This document shows positions 16,288 through 25,987 of a stretch of 64,000 nt of DNA, piece by piece. The translations under genes were made by a program, and so were the position numbers. The notes below the pieces were generated by a model. It was not told the origin of the DNA and made no database searches. It saw only the letters and a program-made list of their open reading frames with translations. The stretch comes from Paraburkholderia sp041321145 (GTDB taxonomy: Bacteria > Pseudomonadota > Gammaproteobacteria > Burkholderiales > Burkholderiaceae): assembly GCF_041321145.1 (NCBI RefSeq), contig NZ_JBGGWA010000006.1:62001-126000 (forward strand). Direction: 5' to 3'. Position 1 is the stretch's first letter. Each line of letters opens with the position of its first letter.

Positions 16288-16554
16288 ATGCCCGCCCAAC
16301 CCGACAAAGTCCCCAGTGCCAGCCCCACGCCGGGCAAGGTCAAGCGCAAGGATGTGTCCATTGTCTCGCGCAATCTTCTGATGGTTGCGATCGGCGCCGT
16401 GGTCTTCGCGATCGTTGCGACCGTCGTGCTCTACGGTCCGATCGCTTACGGCGACGAGGTGCCCAACTTCGGCATCATTCTCATGCTGACCGTGCCGGTA
16501 ATCGCGGGCGTGGCCTTCCGGGTCGGACTGGACGCGTGGCTGGATCGAGACTAA
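16288..16554 (+). CDS. Small two-helix membrane protein, function unknown
   Basis: 88 aa. A Lys/Pro-rich cytoplasmic start (about 1-25) is followed by two hydrophobic segments (about 31-49 and 62-80), with GPIAYGDEVPNFG between them and a charged RVGLDAWLDRD end. The ribosome site is weak (GAGA). Codon use matches the neighbours. It lies between the TauE operon and the COG4705 gene without overlap to either; 16555-16760 downstream holds only the next gene's leader. I do not recognise the family. Confidence 0.6.
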   Translation: MPAQPDKVPSASPTPGKVKRKDVSIVSRNLLMVAIGAVVFAIVATVVLYGPIAYGDEVPNFGIILMLTVPVIAGVAFRVGLDAWLDRD

Positions 16555-16760
16555 GCGGCACGGTGGCGCCTCCAAACAACGGCTTTTAAAAAAATCAGCC
16601 ACGCTGGCCGTCGTCAACACGCTCTCCCGTTTTCCGTCTGCAAGGGCTCGACGCCCATACCGACCCGGCGATAGCGGTCCACTTCGCCGACGGTACGCAC
16701 GCCTCAGGCATGGACGTTGCTGCCGACGATCCTGTACCCATCACCGGGAAGGACGTCGAC

Positions 16761-17552
16761 ATGAACAACAATGCACGCAGCCTTGCTGAATCCGCCGTCA
16801 GCAAAGTCCCCCAAGTGACCATCGGCTTCTGGGTCATCAAGGTCGCCGCCACGACGGTCGGCGAAACCGGCGGTGACTGGGTGACGATGTCGCTGAAGCT
16901 CGGCTATCTGATCGGCTCGGCGATCTTCGCGGCGATCTTTATCGGGCTCGTTTCAGGCCAGATCAAGGCCGAACGATTCCATCCGTTTCTGTACTGGGCG
17001 ACCATTGTCGCCACGACTACGCTCGGCACCACCATGGCCGACTTTGCCGACCGGTCGCTCGGCCTCGGCTATCCGGGCGGCGTTGCGATTGTCTTCGGGC
17101 TCCTGATTGCCAGTCTTGCGATCTGGTACAAGGTGGAAGGAACGGTGTCGGTGCAAAGCATCACCACGCCGAAGGCCGAGTGGTTCTACTGGATCACGAT
17201 TCTGTTTTCGCAGACGCTCGGCACCGCGCTCGGCGACTGGGTGGCAGGCAAAGACCGAGGCGGCCTCGGTCTCGGGTATGAATACGGCGCGTTGATCTTC
17301 GGCGCGGGACTCGTGATCATCGCCGCGCTCTACTTCTGGACGAAAATATCGCGCACGGCACTGTTCTGGTCGGCTTTCATCCTGACGCGGCCGCTCGGCG
17401 CAACGCTGGGCGACTTCCTCGACAAACCGGTTGCGCAAGGTGGATTGCACGTGAGCCGGCTGTACGCGTCGCTGATCCTGCTGGCATTTATCGTCGTGTG
17501 TATCGTGTTTATTCCGCAGCGTGGGGCGAAACGAACGGAAGAGGCCGTGTAA
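16761..17552 (+). CDS. COG4705/DUF347-type membrane-anchored protein (copy 1)
   Basis: 263 aa, mostly hydrophobic, about eight membrane segments. It is built of four repeats, each with a related motif ending in Asp: TTVGETGGD, TTLGTTMAD, QTLGTALGD and RPLGATLGD. The repeats sit at membrane boundaries and suggest an ion- or metal-binding pore, but no function is established to my knowledge. ATG 16761 is preferred over 16710 because GGAAGGA lies 7 bp upstream. A paralogue is at 45856-46662. The gene converges on the sensor kinase gene, with 7 bp between the stops. Confidence 0.8.
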   Translation: MNNNARSLAESAVSKVPQVTIGFWVIKVAATTVGETGGDWVTMSLKLGYLIGSAIFAAIFIGLVSGQIKAERFHPFLYWATIVATTTLGTTMADFADRSLGLGYPGGVAIVFGLLIASLAIWYKVEGTVSVQSITTPKAEWFYWITILFSQTLGTALGDWVAGKDRGGLGLGYEYGALIFGAGLVIIAALYFWTKISRTALFWSAFILTRPLGATLGDFLDKPVAQGGLHVSRLYASLILLAFIVVCIVFIPQRGAKRTEEAV

Positions 17553-17559
17553 GGCGCGT

Positions 17560-18915
17560 CTATGCCGCTCGCGCCGCGAGCGGCAACACTATCCACACCT
17601 CCAACCCGCCGCCCTCGCGCGCATGAAACTGAAGGCTGCCGCCATGCAGCCGCGCGATCCGCTCGACAATCGCCAGTCCCAGCCCGGTGCCACCGCTATG
17701 CGCGCGAGCATTGCGGCCGCGCTGAAACGGCGCCTTCAACTGTTCCAGCTCTTCTGCCGAAAGGCCTTTGCCGCGGTCGCCGATCGCGACATACACCGCT
17801 TCACCCGTGGCCCAACTTCGCACGGCCAGCCCCGTTCCGCCATACACGATCGCGTTCTGCATCAGATTCATCAGGAGCCGCATCATGCTGATCGGCCGGT
17901 AAGCAATCGCGGGCAAGGTCGCGAGCGACAACTCGAACTCATGACCCAGCCCGGCGAAATCGCCTGCGAGCCGTTCGATCAGCCCATTCAGATCGCCGGG
18001 CTCCGCAGCCTCACGCTCGCCGCTGCCCGCGTAATCCATGAACTGCTGCAAGATTGTCTCGATCTGGTCCAGATATGACTCGGCGGCGACGACAAAGCTG
18101 CTGTCGCTGCCGCCGGGCATCGCCATGGCCATTGAAAGACGCAGTTTGGTGAGCGGCGTGCGGATGTCGTGCGAGATACCCGCCAACATCAGTGCGCGGG
18201 TCGCCTCCGCTTGCTGCAACGCATGCGTCATCTGATTGAAGGCGCTGCTCACCGTGGCGATCTCGGCAGGACCGTCGGTGGGCAGCGGCGCGGGCGTTTC
18301 GCCGGCGCTCACGCGGCGCGCCGCCCGCGTCAACTCCTGGAGCGGCTGGTTGAGGTGGCGCTGGATCAGGTAGCCGGTCAGCGCCGCCAGCGCGCCCAGG
18401 CCCAGCGACAGCAGGATCGCCGCGTCGAGTCCGACGCCTTGCGCGTCTTCGGGAATCGGCAGTGCGATCCAATACGGCGTCTGCGGCGCATCAGCCGACG
18501 CATGCATGCGGATCCACAGCCGCTGGCCGCCTTCGGATTGCCAGCGAGCCGGCATGTCGGCGGGCAGATGCTCGCGCAAGCTCTCGAGAAACACGTTGCG
18601 CTGATAGGTGCGATAAACGCGTAGCACACTGGGCGGTGGCTCCTGCGCGGCTTCGGCCGGCAGTTGGGCGCGCGCGTCGAGCCGCGCGTTCAATGTGGCG
18701 CGCGCGCCGGGCGGGGTAGCTTGAAGCAGACTATCGAGCGTCGTCACGTAGGTGGCGAACACCGTGGCCGCCCGTTCGACGCGGGGCCGCTGCACATAAT
18801 GCAGCAACACGCCGAGCGCACACACCTGGCTCAACATCACCAGCACGATCAGCAAGGCGATGTTGCGCGCCAATAGCGTTTTCGGCAGCGCCCTCTGCAG
18901 CAACGAGGGCGTCAT
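17560..18915 (-). CDS. Sensor histidine kinase of the first RND efflux operon (EnvZ-like)
   Basis: 451 aa from ATG 18915, which overlaps the response-regulator stop by ATGA. TM1 at about 18-38, a periplasmic domain of about 120 residues, TM2 at about 164-184, HAMP (HLNQPLQELTRAARRVSAGE), HisKA with His in AGISHDIRTPL (about 249), and HATPase with NLMQNAIVYGG, GDRGKGLS and GGTGLGLAIV. It is the last gene of the operon and should sense an envelope or drug signal and phosphorylate the neighbouring regulator. Confidence 0.88.
   Translation of the reverse strand: MTPSLLQRALPKTLLARNIALLIVLVMLSQVCALGVLLHYVQRPRVERAATVFATYVTTLDSLLQATPPGARATLNARLDARAQLPAEAAQEPPPSVLRVYRTYQRNVFLESLREHLPADMPARWQSEGGQRLWIRMHASADAPQTPYWIALPIPEDAQGVGLDAAILLSLGLGALAALTGYLIQRHLNQPLQELTRAARRVSAGETPAPLPTDGPAEIATVSSAFNQMTHALQQAEATRALMLAGISHDIRTPLTKLRLSMAMAMPGGSDSSFVVAAESYLDQIETILQQFMDYAGSGEREAAEPGDLNGLIERLAGDFAGLGHEFELSLATLPAIAYRPISMMRLLMNLMQNAIVYGGTGLAVRSWATGEAVYVAIGDRGKGLSAEELEQLKAPFQRGRNARAHSGGTGLGLAIVERIARLHGGSLQFHAREGGGLEVWIVLPLAARAA
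17564..17584. terminator. Hairpin between converging genes (9-bp stem, 3-nt loop)
   Basis: GCCGCTCGC (17564-17572), loop GCC, GCGAGCGGC (17576-17584): a perfect stem 11 bp past the stop of the COG4705 gene and inside the last codons of the kinase gene on the other strand. No T-run follows, so termination is not certain. Confidence 0.4.
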
Positions 18916-19625
18916 GAGTCGACGTCCGCGATCAGCATGTAACCGACGCCCCACACGGTCTTGATGAAGCGCGGCTTCGACGGGTCGTCCTCGACGATCT
19001 GCCTGAGCCGCAGCACCTGCACGTCGATGCTGCGATCGAGCGCATCGTGTTCACGGCCACGGGCGCGCGCCAGCAGATTGTCACGGCTCACAGGCCGGTT
19101 CGGCGACGAAGCCAGCGCGACCAGCAACAGCATCTGCGCCGAATGAATCTCCAGCAACGCACCGGCTCGCGACAACTGCTGCTTGCCGACATCGAGACTG
19201 AAAGCGCCGAAGCGCACGCTCTGCGAGGTCACGGTGACATCGCCCGAGGCGATCTTCTGGCGGCGCAGCAGCGCATTGATCCGCGCCACCAGTTCACGCG
19301 GCAGGAACGGTTTGGCAAGATAGTCGTCAGCGCCGGTTTCGAGGCCGACCACCTTGTCGAGCGGATCGCCCTTCGCGGTCAGCATCAGAATCGGCAGCGT
19401 CTGCCCTTGCGCGCGCAAACGTGCGCAGATTTCGAGGCCGTCTTCTTCGCCGATCATCAGATCCAGCACCAGAAGATCGAAGGGCTCACGCTCCAGATAG
19501 CGGTCGAGCCGCTTGCCGTCCTCCGCGATGCGCACCTCGAAGCCATGGCCGCGCAGAAAACGCTGCAGCATGTTGCGCAGTTCGGCTTCGTCGTCGAGCA
19601 CGATGATTTTGGCGGGGCGATCCAT
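18912..19625 (-). CDS. OmpR-family response regulator of the first RND efflux operon
   Basis: 237 aa. Receiver domain with VLDDEAE, phospho-acceptor Asp 55 in LLVLDLMIGEEDG, LTAKGD and LAKPF; C-terminal winged helix with SLDVGKQQL, RSIDVQVLRLRQIVEDDPSKPRFIKTV-type segments and WGVGYML. ATG 19625 is chosen because AAGGAG lies about 8 bp upstream and everything before it overlaps the RND pump gene. It begins 17 bp after the pump stop, so it is co-transcribed with the efflux genes and is probably their activator. Confidence 0.9.
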   Translation of the reverse strand: MDRPAKIIVLDDEAELRNMLQRFLRGHGFEVRIAEDGKRLDRYLEREPFDLLVLDLMIGEEDGLEICARLRAQGQTLPILMLTAKGDPLDKVVGLETGADDYLAKPFLPRELVARINALLRRQKIASGDVTVTSQSVRFGAFSLDVGKQQLSRAGALLEIHSAQMLLLVALASSPNRPVSRDNLLARARGREHDALDRSIDVQVLRLRQIVEDDPSKPRFIKTVWGVGYMLIADVDS

Positions 19626-19642
19626 GCGAAAGCTCCTTGGTT

Positions 19643-22600
19643 TTAAGCGTCGGGCGGCGCATGCCGCGCCGCGTGCCGCTCGGCCTGGCGCTGCAACAGC
19701 ACGTAGAACGACGGAATGAACAGCACGGCGATGCAGGTGGAAGCGAGCATCCCCGAAAATACCGCAATGCCGAGCGAACGGCGCGCGCTTGCACTGGCGC
19801 CGGTGGCGATCACGAGCGGGACCACGCCGAGAATGAACGCGAACGAGGTCATCATGATGGGACGGAAACGCAGGCGCGCGGCTTCCACTGCGGCCTCGGC
19901 CACGCCCACACCTTGCGCGCGCAAATGCCGCGCGAACTCGACGATCAGAATCGCGTTCTTTGCCGACAGCGCGATCAGCAGCACGAGGCCGATCTGCGTG
20001 TAGAGATTGTTGGCGGCGCCGAGCACGGCAAGCGTGCCGGCCGTGCCGAGCAACGCCAGCGGCACCGCGAGCACGACCGCGACCGGCAGCAGCCAGCTTT
20101 CGTATTGCGCGGCCAGCACGCAAAACACCAGCAGGACGCCCACCGCGAAAACCCAGTAGGCCGAATTGCCGACCAGCTTCTCCTGATACGACATCGCGGT
20201 CCATTCGTAGCCGATGCCGGCCGGCAGCACACGCGCGGCTTCCTGCTCGAACGCGGCGATCGCCTCGCCCGTGCTATAGCCGTTGGCCGGATTGCCGTTG
20301 ATGGCCGCGGCCGGCGCGAGGTTATACAGCGTCGCGACGGCTGGGCCGACGCTCGTATGCGCGTCGATGAACGTGCCCAATTCGACCATATGTCCGCTAT
20401 TGCTGCGGATCTGCAAGCGACGAAGGTCGTCCGTTTCGCGGCGAAACGCGCCGTCGGCCTGAACAAACACGGGGAACGTATGGTTGAAAGTCGTGAACTG
20501 GTTCACGTAGCTCGAGCCGACATAGTCCTGTAGCAGGTCGAACACATTGCCGACCGGCACTTGCAGCGACTCCGCCTTGGCGCGATCGAGCGTCAGTTCG
20601 ACGGTCGGCACTGACGCCCGAAACGGGCTGAACACCCGCTGCAGTTCGGGCCGCTTGGAGACGCTCGCGATCAATGCGTCGGTAGCGTCCTGCAAGCGCC
20701 GATAGTTTTGCGAGCCGTCGGTGAGCCTCACCTGCATTTGCACGCCGCCGCTATTGCCGAGGCCCTGAATCGGCGGCGGCACGATCACCACGGAGCGCAC
20801 GTCGGGCAGTTTCGCGAGTTCGCTATTCATGCGTATATACAGCGAGCGCAGGTCCTCGCCTTTGCCACGCTTGCTCCAGTCGTCGAGCGTCACGTAGATC
20901 AGCGCGGAATTCGGCAGTGATGCGTTGTTATCGAGCGGCGAGATGCCGCCGATCGACACCACATGGCTCACGCCCGGAATCGCGCCGATACGCCTTTCGA
21001 TTTGCACGCTCGCCTCGCGCGTGCGACCAAGCGATGCGGCATCCGCCAACTGCGCGGCGATCAGGATATAGCCCTGGTCTTCGAGCGGAATGAAGCTGGT
21101 GGGCACGCGCGTGAGCAGAAATGCGGATGCCGCACCGAGCACCAGCGCGATCACCAGTGCGAGGCCGCAACGCTGCACGAACCACGAAACCACGCGCACA
21201 TACCCCGTTTCGACGCGGGCATAACCCTTATCGAACACGCGATAGACGACGTTCGGTTTGCCGGGCCGCGCATGCCGCAACCAGCGCACGCTCTGCACCG
21301 GCTTGAGCGTCACCGCATTGATCGCGCTGATGATCGTGGTTGCGACCACCACCAGGGCAAATTGCCGGTACATCTGACCCGTGACGCCGCCAAGAAACGC
21401 CGACGGCAGGAACACCGAAATCAGCACCAGCATGATGCCGACAATCGGCCCGAGCAATTCGTGCATGGCGTCGATAGCGGCCTGCTTCGGTGTCTTGCCC
21501 TGTTCGATATGCTGCGTAATCCCTTCGACCACCACGATTGCATCATCTACCACGATGCCGATTGCCAGCACGATCGCGAACAGCGTGAGCAGGTTGATCG
21601 AAAAGCCGAGCATATAGATCGCGCCGAACGTGCCGATGATGGTCACGGGAATCGTCGTGGCAGGCACCAGCATCGCGCGCCAGTTTTGCAGGAACAGCAG
21701 AATCACTGCCAGCACCAGCAGCGCGGCCTCGAACAGCGTCTTGTAGACATCGATCACCGACTGCCGCACGAAGGTCGTCGTATCGAACGGCAACTGATAG
21801 CTGACGCCCTTCGGCATGTCTTTGGCCAGCCGGGCCATGGTCGCCTTCACGGCATTGCCGACTTCCAGTGCGTTGGCTTCGGGCAGCTGATAGATGGCAA
21901 TGCCCGCGGCCGGCTTGCCGTCGAGATTGAAGAACTGGCCGTAACTCGACGAGCCCAGCTCGGTGCGGCCCACATCGCGAATCCGCACGAAATGACCGCC
22001 ATCGTTCGGGTCGGCCTTAATGATGATGTCGTCGAACTCATGCGGATCGGAAAGCGCGCCTTGCATCGTCACCGTGAGCTGGAACGCCTGGCCGCCGGCG
22101 TTCGGTTCGGAACCGAGCTGGCCCGCGCTGACGTCCTTGCTTTGGCTCTGGATCGCCTGCATCACGTCGGCGGCGGTCAGATTGCGCTCGCTCAGTTTTT
22201 GCGGATCGAGCCACACGCGCATGCTGTACTGGCCGGTGCCGAACACGGTGACGTCGCCCACACCCGGCAAACGCGCGAGCGTGTCGCGCAGATAGATCAC
22301 CGCGTAGTTGCTGAGAAACAGCGAATCGTATTTCGGGTCAGGCGATTGCAACGTGTACAACTGCAGGATCGCCGTGGAGCGCTTGCGCACGGTCACGCCC
22401 TGCTGCTGCACCGCCTGCGGCAGTTGCGCGGTGGCGGCCGACACGCGGTTTTGCACCAGCACCTGGGCCTTATCCACGTCCGTGCCGACGGCAAAGGTGA
22501 CGGTGAGGGTGTACGTGCCGTCGTTGGTGCTGGTCGATTGCATATACAGCGCGTTTTCCACGCCGTTGACCTGCGTTTCGATCGGCAGCGCCACGCGGTC

Positions 22601-22774
22601 GATCACGGTCGCGGCGCTCGCGCCCGGAAAGCGCGCGACCACCTGCACGGTCGGCGGCGTGATCGGCGGATATTGCGCGATCGGCAAATTGATCAGTGCG
22701 ACGGCACCGAGCAGCATCACGATCAACGCGATCACATTCGCGAGAACGGGACGCTCGACGAAAAAGCGGATCAT
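19643..22774 (-). CDS. RND multidrug efflux pump, HAE1 family
   Basis: 1043 aa, the usual length for AcrB/MexB-type proton-driven pumps, with 12 membrane helices and two large periplasmic loops. Landmarks: MIRFFVERPVLANVIAL at the N-terminus, the TM4 proton-relay pair in AIGIVVDDAIVVVEG, the TM10 Lys in LSAKNAILIVEFA, and LRFRPIMMTS near the C-terminus. It exports amphiphilic drugs from the inner membrane and periplasm through the adaptor and outer-membrane factor encoded just upstream in the operon. The start overlaps the adaptor stop by ATGA. Confidence 0.93.
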   Translation of the reverse strand: MIRFFVERPVLANVIALIVMLLGAVALINLPIAQYPPITPPTVQVVARFPGASAATVIDRVALPIETQVNGVENALYMQSTSTNDGTYTLTVTFAVGTDVDKAQVLVQNRVSAATAQLPQAVQQQGVTVRKRSTAILQLYTLQSPDPKYDSLFLSNYAVIYLRDTLARLPGVGDVTVFGTGQYSMRVWLDPQKLSERNLTAADVMQAIQSQSKDVSAGQLGSEPNAGGQAFQLTVTMQGALSDPHEFDDIIIKADPNDGGHFVRIRDVGRTELGSSSYGQFFNLDGKPAAGIAIYQLPEANALEVGNAVKATMARLAKDMPKGVSYQLPFDTTTFVRQSVIDVYKTLFEAALLVLAVILLFLQNWRAMLVPATTIPVTIIGTFGAIYMLGFSINLLTLFAIVLAIGIVVDDAIVVVEGITQHIEQGKTPKQAAIDAMHELLGPIVGIMLVLISVFLPSAFLGGVTGQMYRQFALVVVATTIISAINAVTLKPVQSVRWLRHARPGKPNVVYRVFDKGYARVETGYVRVVSWFVQRCGLALVIALVLGAASAFLLTRVPTSFIPLEDQGYILIAAQLADAASLGRTREASVQIERRIGAIPGVSHVVSIGGISPLDNNASLPNSALIYVTLDDWSKRGKGEDLRSLYIRMNSELAKLPDVRSVVIVPPPIQGLGNSGGVQMQVRLTDGSQNYRRLQDATDALIASVSKRPELQRVFSPFRASVPTVELTLDRAKAESLQVPVGNVFDLLQDYVGSSYVNQFTTFNHTFPVFVQADGAFRRETDDLRRLQIRSNSGHMVELGTFIDAHTSVGPAVATLYNLAPAAAINGNPANGYSTGEAIAAFEQEAARVLPAGIGYEWTAMSYQEKLVGNSAYWVFAVGVLLVFCVLAAQYESWLLPVAVVLAVPLALLGTAGTLAVLGAANNLYTQIGLVLLIALSAKNAILIVEFARHLRAQGVGVAEAAVEAARLRFRPIMMTSFAFILGVVPLVIATGASASARRSLGIAVFSGMLASTCIAVLFIPSFYVLLQRQAERHAARHAPPDA

Positions 22775-23907
22775 GACCGGCCCTGCGCCGCGGCGGCGAC
22801 CACCTGCACTTTGGCGCCGGGCGCTACCGCCAACGCGCCGCCGGTCACGACCTGATCGTTCGCGCCGAGTCCCGTTTGTATGGCGCGCAGCGAACCGTAC
22901 AAGCCACCGGCAACTACCGCGCGTTTCTCGATCACACTCGCGCGGTTCACGATCAGCACCGACGCACCAGCCTGTTCGCGCAGCAACGCGGTGTCCGGCA
23001 CAAGCAGCACATTTTGCGGCGCGCCGGCGGGAATATGCACGTCGACCGACATGCCCGGAATCAGATGCGCGTCCTGATTGGCGATGTCGGCGCGCAACTT
23101 GAGCGCGCCACTGCCCGGATCGACCCGAGTGTCGACAAATTCGAGCGCGGCGTCCTCACCCTGGCCGGCGGCCGCGCCGAGCACATTGACGCGCACCGTG
23201 CGCGGCGGTTGCCTGAAAAGCCCAATGCGGTTCGCGTCGCGCTCGTTCAGCGTGAAATTCACGTACACCGGCTGGATGCGATCCAAGGTGGCGAGCTTCG
23301 TGGAGTCGGAGGCACCGACCAGATTGCCGACGTCGAAGGCGCGCGCGCCGATGCGTCCCGCGAACGGCGCGCGTATTTCCGTGTAGCCGAGATTGATGCG
23401 CGACATGTCGCGTTTGGCGAGCGCCTGGTCGCGTGTGGTCTGCGCTTTTTGCAGCGTCGATTCGGAGGTCGCGTTATCGGAGGTGAGTTGCTTCTGCCGT
23501 ATCAATTCCTGGTTGGCATTATCGAGCGCGGCCTGGTCGTAGGTCAGTTGCGCGCGGTACGTATCCGGCTCGATGCGAAACAGCACCTGCCCTTGCTTGA
23601 CGTAAGCGCCATCGGTAAAGCCGATTTCCTTCAGTACGCCTTGCACGCGCGCCACTAACGTCACAGTCGCGGAAGGCGCGACCGTGCCGCTCAGATCGAT
23701 CTGCTCACGCACCTCGCGCGGCACCGGCCGGGTCACGCTCACTTGAGGCAGAGGCACCGATTGCGCCGATTGCGCGGCGGGCGCGCTACCGTCGCGGCAC
23801 GCAGCCAGCGCCACCGCCGCCAGCACGACGCAAAGTTTCGCCCCGACGTGCCTGTTGGCCACGCTATGCTGTGCCCCACTCCTATTGGTCAGGTTTTTAT
23901 TTCCCAT
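22771..23907 (-). CDS. RND efflux periplasmic adaptor (membrane fusion protein)
   Basis: 378 aa. The N-terminus has a long positively charged region, then a hydrophobic stretch ending VALAAC, a probable lipoprotein signal with Cys near residue 37. HlyD/AcrA-type features: VQGVLKEIGFTDGAYVKQGQ (split biotinyl-lipoyl-like domain), an alpha-helical hairpin (about 115-165), YTEIRAPFAGRIG, and a beta-barrel domain with PGMSVDVHIP. It bridges pump and outer-membrane factor. The first 11 bp overlap the end of the outer-membrane factor gene and no strong ribosome site is seen, so translation is probably coupled. Confidence 0.9.
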   Translation of the reverse strand: MGNKNLTNRSGAQHSVANRHVGAKLCVVLAAVALAACRDGSAPAAQSAQSVPLPQVSVTRPVPREVREQIDLSGTVAPSATVTLVARVQGVLKEIGFTDGAYVKQGQVLFRIEPDTYRAQLTYDQAALDNANQELIRQKQLTSDNATSESTLQKAQTTRDQALAKRDMSRINLGYTEIRAPFAGRIGARAFDVGNLVGASDSTKLATLDRIQPVYVNFTLNERDANRIGLFRQPPRTVRVNVLGAAAGQGEDAALEFVDTRVDPGSGALKLRADIANQDAHLIPGMSVDVHIPAGAPQNVLLVPDTALLREQAGASVLIVNRASVIEKRAVVAGGLYGSLRAIQTGLGANDQVVTGGALAVAPGAKVQVVAAAAQGRS

Positions 23908-25465
23908 TCTCGAGCTGGCCTCCGCTGGTACGCGCCAGCGCGGAATTCGCCGGCGGATTTAACAACCGGCCCCAATCCGTGCGTTGCGCCATCTGTTCGG
24001 CAATCTGTTCGCTCACCACCTGCTGCCCCTGCGCGACTTCCCAGCCTCCGCCGAGCGCGCGATACAGCGATACCGCCGCGAGGGCGGCGATCCCCTGGTT
24101 CTGCGCGAGCGAGTCGCCGTCGCGCAGGGCGGAACGCGATGCATCGAGCACCGTGTCGTACGTGACCGAGCCCGCGCGATACTGGAGAGTGGCGAGCTTC
24201 AAGGCACGCTGCGAAGCATCGGACGCGCGCACGGACGCCGCCAGCGCATCGAGCGAGGTGCGCAGCGCGGCAATCGCGTCTTCCACTTCTTTCTGCGCTT
24301 GCAGCACCGTGTTCTGATAGTCGAGTACGGCCTCTTGGAAGGCGGCGTCCTGAATCCGCACGGCGTTTTTCAGTTGACCGCGATCGAGGATCGGCAGCGT
24401 GACGCCTGCGGAAAAGAGGCCGATTGTTTTGCTGCCCCACTGCGAGAGTCCGATGCCATGCTGGTCGCCCGACGAAAGCCCGAACAATCCCGTCAACGAG
24501 AGCGACGGATACAGCTTGGCCTTGGCCGCGCCGATCAGCGCCGATTGCGCCGCCGCGTTGAGCGCGGCCTGGCGCACATCGGGACGGCGGCGCAACAGAT
24601 CGGCGGGAATGCCGACGTCGATCTGCGTCGGCGGAACCGGAATCGCAGCGCCGCCTTTGAGTTGCGCATCGACCGCATCGGGCGGATCGGCGAGCAGCAC
24701 GGCGAGCGTGTCGCGGTCCTGCGCGCGCGCCTTGATGAGCGGCGGAATCTGCGCTTCGGTTTCGGCCACCAGCGTGGCGGCCTGTTCGACATCGAGCCGG
24801 CTCGAGGCGCCGCGTTTGTAGCGCGCCTGGGTCAGCGTGAGACTCTGCTGCACGGCTTTCAGGTTCTGCTGCGCCACCGCGATGCGCTGCTCGAGCGCGC
24901 GCAGATCGATGTACGCATTGGCGACATCGGCGAACAGCGACACGAGCGCGTTGTCGTAGGCAGCTTCAGATACACGCAATTGCGCGCGGTCCGATTCGAT
25001 CTGCCGACGGTATTTGCCCCAGAAGTCGATTTCCCAACCGGCATTCACCCGCAGATGCTCGGCCCACAGATGCGTCGGCGGAAACGGGCCGACGCCGCTC
25101 GTATTGATATGGTCCGCGCCGACGGACACGCTGCCCGATTGCGGCAGCAGATTCTCCGCGCTGATCGCGAGTTGCGCGCGCGCCTTGAAGATGTGCAACC
25201 CCGCCACTTGCAGCGACAGGTTGCGCTCGTACGCGCGCTGTTCCAGCGCACTCAGCACCGGATCGTTGAACGCGGACCACCACGCCGCTTCGGCGGCTGG
25301 CGCGGTCTGCGCCTGATCCGGCAAGGTTTCGAGCCACTGATTTTCGAGCGTCACGTCCGGCTGTTTGAAGTCCGGCCCGAGCGTCACGCAACCTGTCAGC
25401 CCGGCGCTCATCCACACGATCAGCGCGCAGCCGATGCGAAAGCGGCAGGACGGGGCGGGTTTCAT
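23897..25465 (-). CDS. RND efflux outer-membrane factor, NodT/OprM family lipoprotein
   Basis: 522 aa. The signal peptide ends with lipobox LTGC and is followed by VTLGPDFKQP, typical of NodT/OprM/CusC lipoproteins. Two repeats of long helices form the trimeric TolC-type channel; conserved parts include AWWSAFNDPVL, GWEIDFWGKYRRQIES, GIPADLLRRRPDVRQAE-type (here DLLRRRPDVRQAAL) and LFDRG-like ILDRGQLKNAV. It precedes the adaptor gene in the operon, an order opposite to that of the second RND operon at 32.9-38.9 kb. Confidence 0.92.
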   Translation of the reverse strand: MKPAPSCRFRIGCALIVWMSAGLTGCVTLGPDFKQPDVTLENQWLETLPDQAQTAPAAEAAWWSAFNDPVLSALEQRAYERNLSLQVAGLHIFKARAQLAISAENLLPQSGSVSVGADHINTSGVGPFPPTHLWAEHLRVNAGWEIDFWGKYRRQIESDRAQLRVSEAAYDNALVSLFADVANAYIDLRALEQRIAVAQQNLKAVQQSLTLTQARYKRGASSRLDVEQAATLVAETEAQIPPLIKARAQDRDTLAVLLADPPDAVDAQLKGGAAIPVPPTQIDVGIPADLLRRRPDVRQAALNAAAQSALIGAAKAKLYPSLSLTGLFGLSSGDQHGIGLSQWGSKTIGLFSAGVTLPILDRGQLKNAVRIQDAAFQEAVLDYQNTVLQAQKEVEDAIAALRTSLDALAASVRASDASQRALKLATLQYRAGSVTYDTVLDASRSALRDGDSLAQNQGIAALAAVSLYRALGGGWEVAQGQQVVSEQIAEQMAQRTDWGRLLNPPANSALARTSGGQLENGK

Positions 25466-25516
25466 CGCGCGTGGGGGGCGTCAAAGGTCTTACGTTCCCG
25501 CTGATGCCTGCGCGGC

Positions 25517-25810
25517 TCAGTGCGCTGCCCCGCGTTCCTGCATGAATGCCGCGATCTGCGGCAACGTGATGTAACCCGCTTTCTGCGTGTCGATCTCATC
25601 GAAATGCCTGGCCACCATTGGCATGCCAGCGACAGCCTGTTCTTTGGTGAGCTTGCCGTCGTGCGTGGTGTTGGCATTCGCAAAGCGGCTTTGCAACTGC
25701 TGCGCCATGCGTTCCATGCGCTGCGGATTGCCGCCCTGCGGTGCGGCGGTTTGGGCGAACGTGAGCGTGGATGCGCAGCACAGCAGCACAATGGCGAAAA
25801 ACTTTTTCAT
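25517..25810 (-). CDS. Secreted EF-hand-like protein heading the RND operon
   Basis: 97 aa from ATG 25810, with AAGGAG 7 bp upstream. A clear signal peptide (MKKFFAIVLLCCASTLTFA, cleavage before QT) is followed by two degenerate EF-hand motifs: NANTTHDGKLTKEQA (about 45-59) and EIDTQKAGYITLPQI (about 72-86). It would be periplasmic and may bind Ca2+ or another cation. Its stop is 51 bp from the start of the outer-membrane factor gene, so it is the first gene of the efflux operon. Its role there is unknown. A frame that extends upstream to 26275 is gene debris, not part of this protein. Confidence 0.75.
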   Translation of the reverse strand: MKKFFAIVLLCCASTLTFAQTAAPQGGNPQRMERMAQQLQSRFANANTTHDGKLTKEQAVAGMPMVARHFDEIDTQKAGYITLPQIAAFMQERGAAH

Positions 25811-25987
25811 GACTGACTCCTTGGATTGAGCCACCGTACGTCGCCTGCAAACCGCCGCGATCCGTTCGATGACAGGCCGAATTTTTGTGGAATCGCAGCC
25901 AGAAGGCAATTTCAGAATCATGTCGCGATATGTCATCGCCTGGTGACGAGCGGGTCCCGCCAACGATTCGCGACCGGCGGCCATCCG

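Noticed and set aside
19626..20204. Extension of the response regulator into the pump gene
   Set aside because: Overlaps the pump coding region out of frame; ATG 19625 has AAGGAG and starts the receiver domain.
20963..22855. 630-codon plus-strand frame opposite the RND pump
   Set aside because: Its composition (His/Arg/Gln-rich) is that of an antisense shadow of a GC-rich gene; the minus strand encodes a complete pump.
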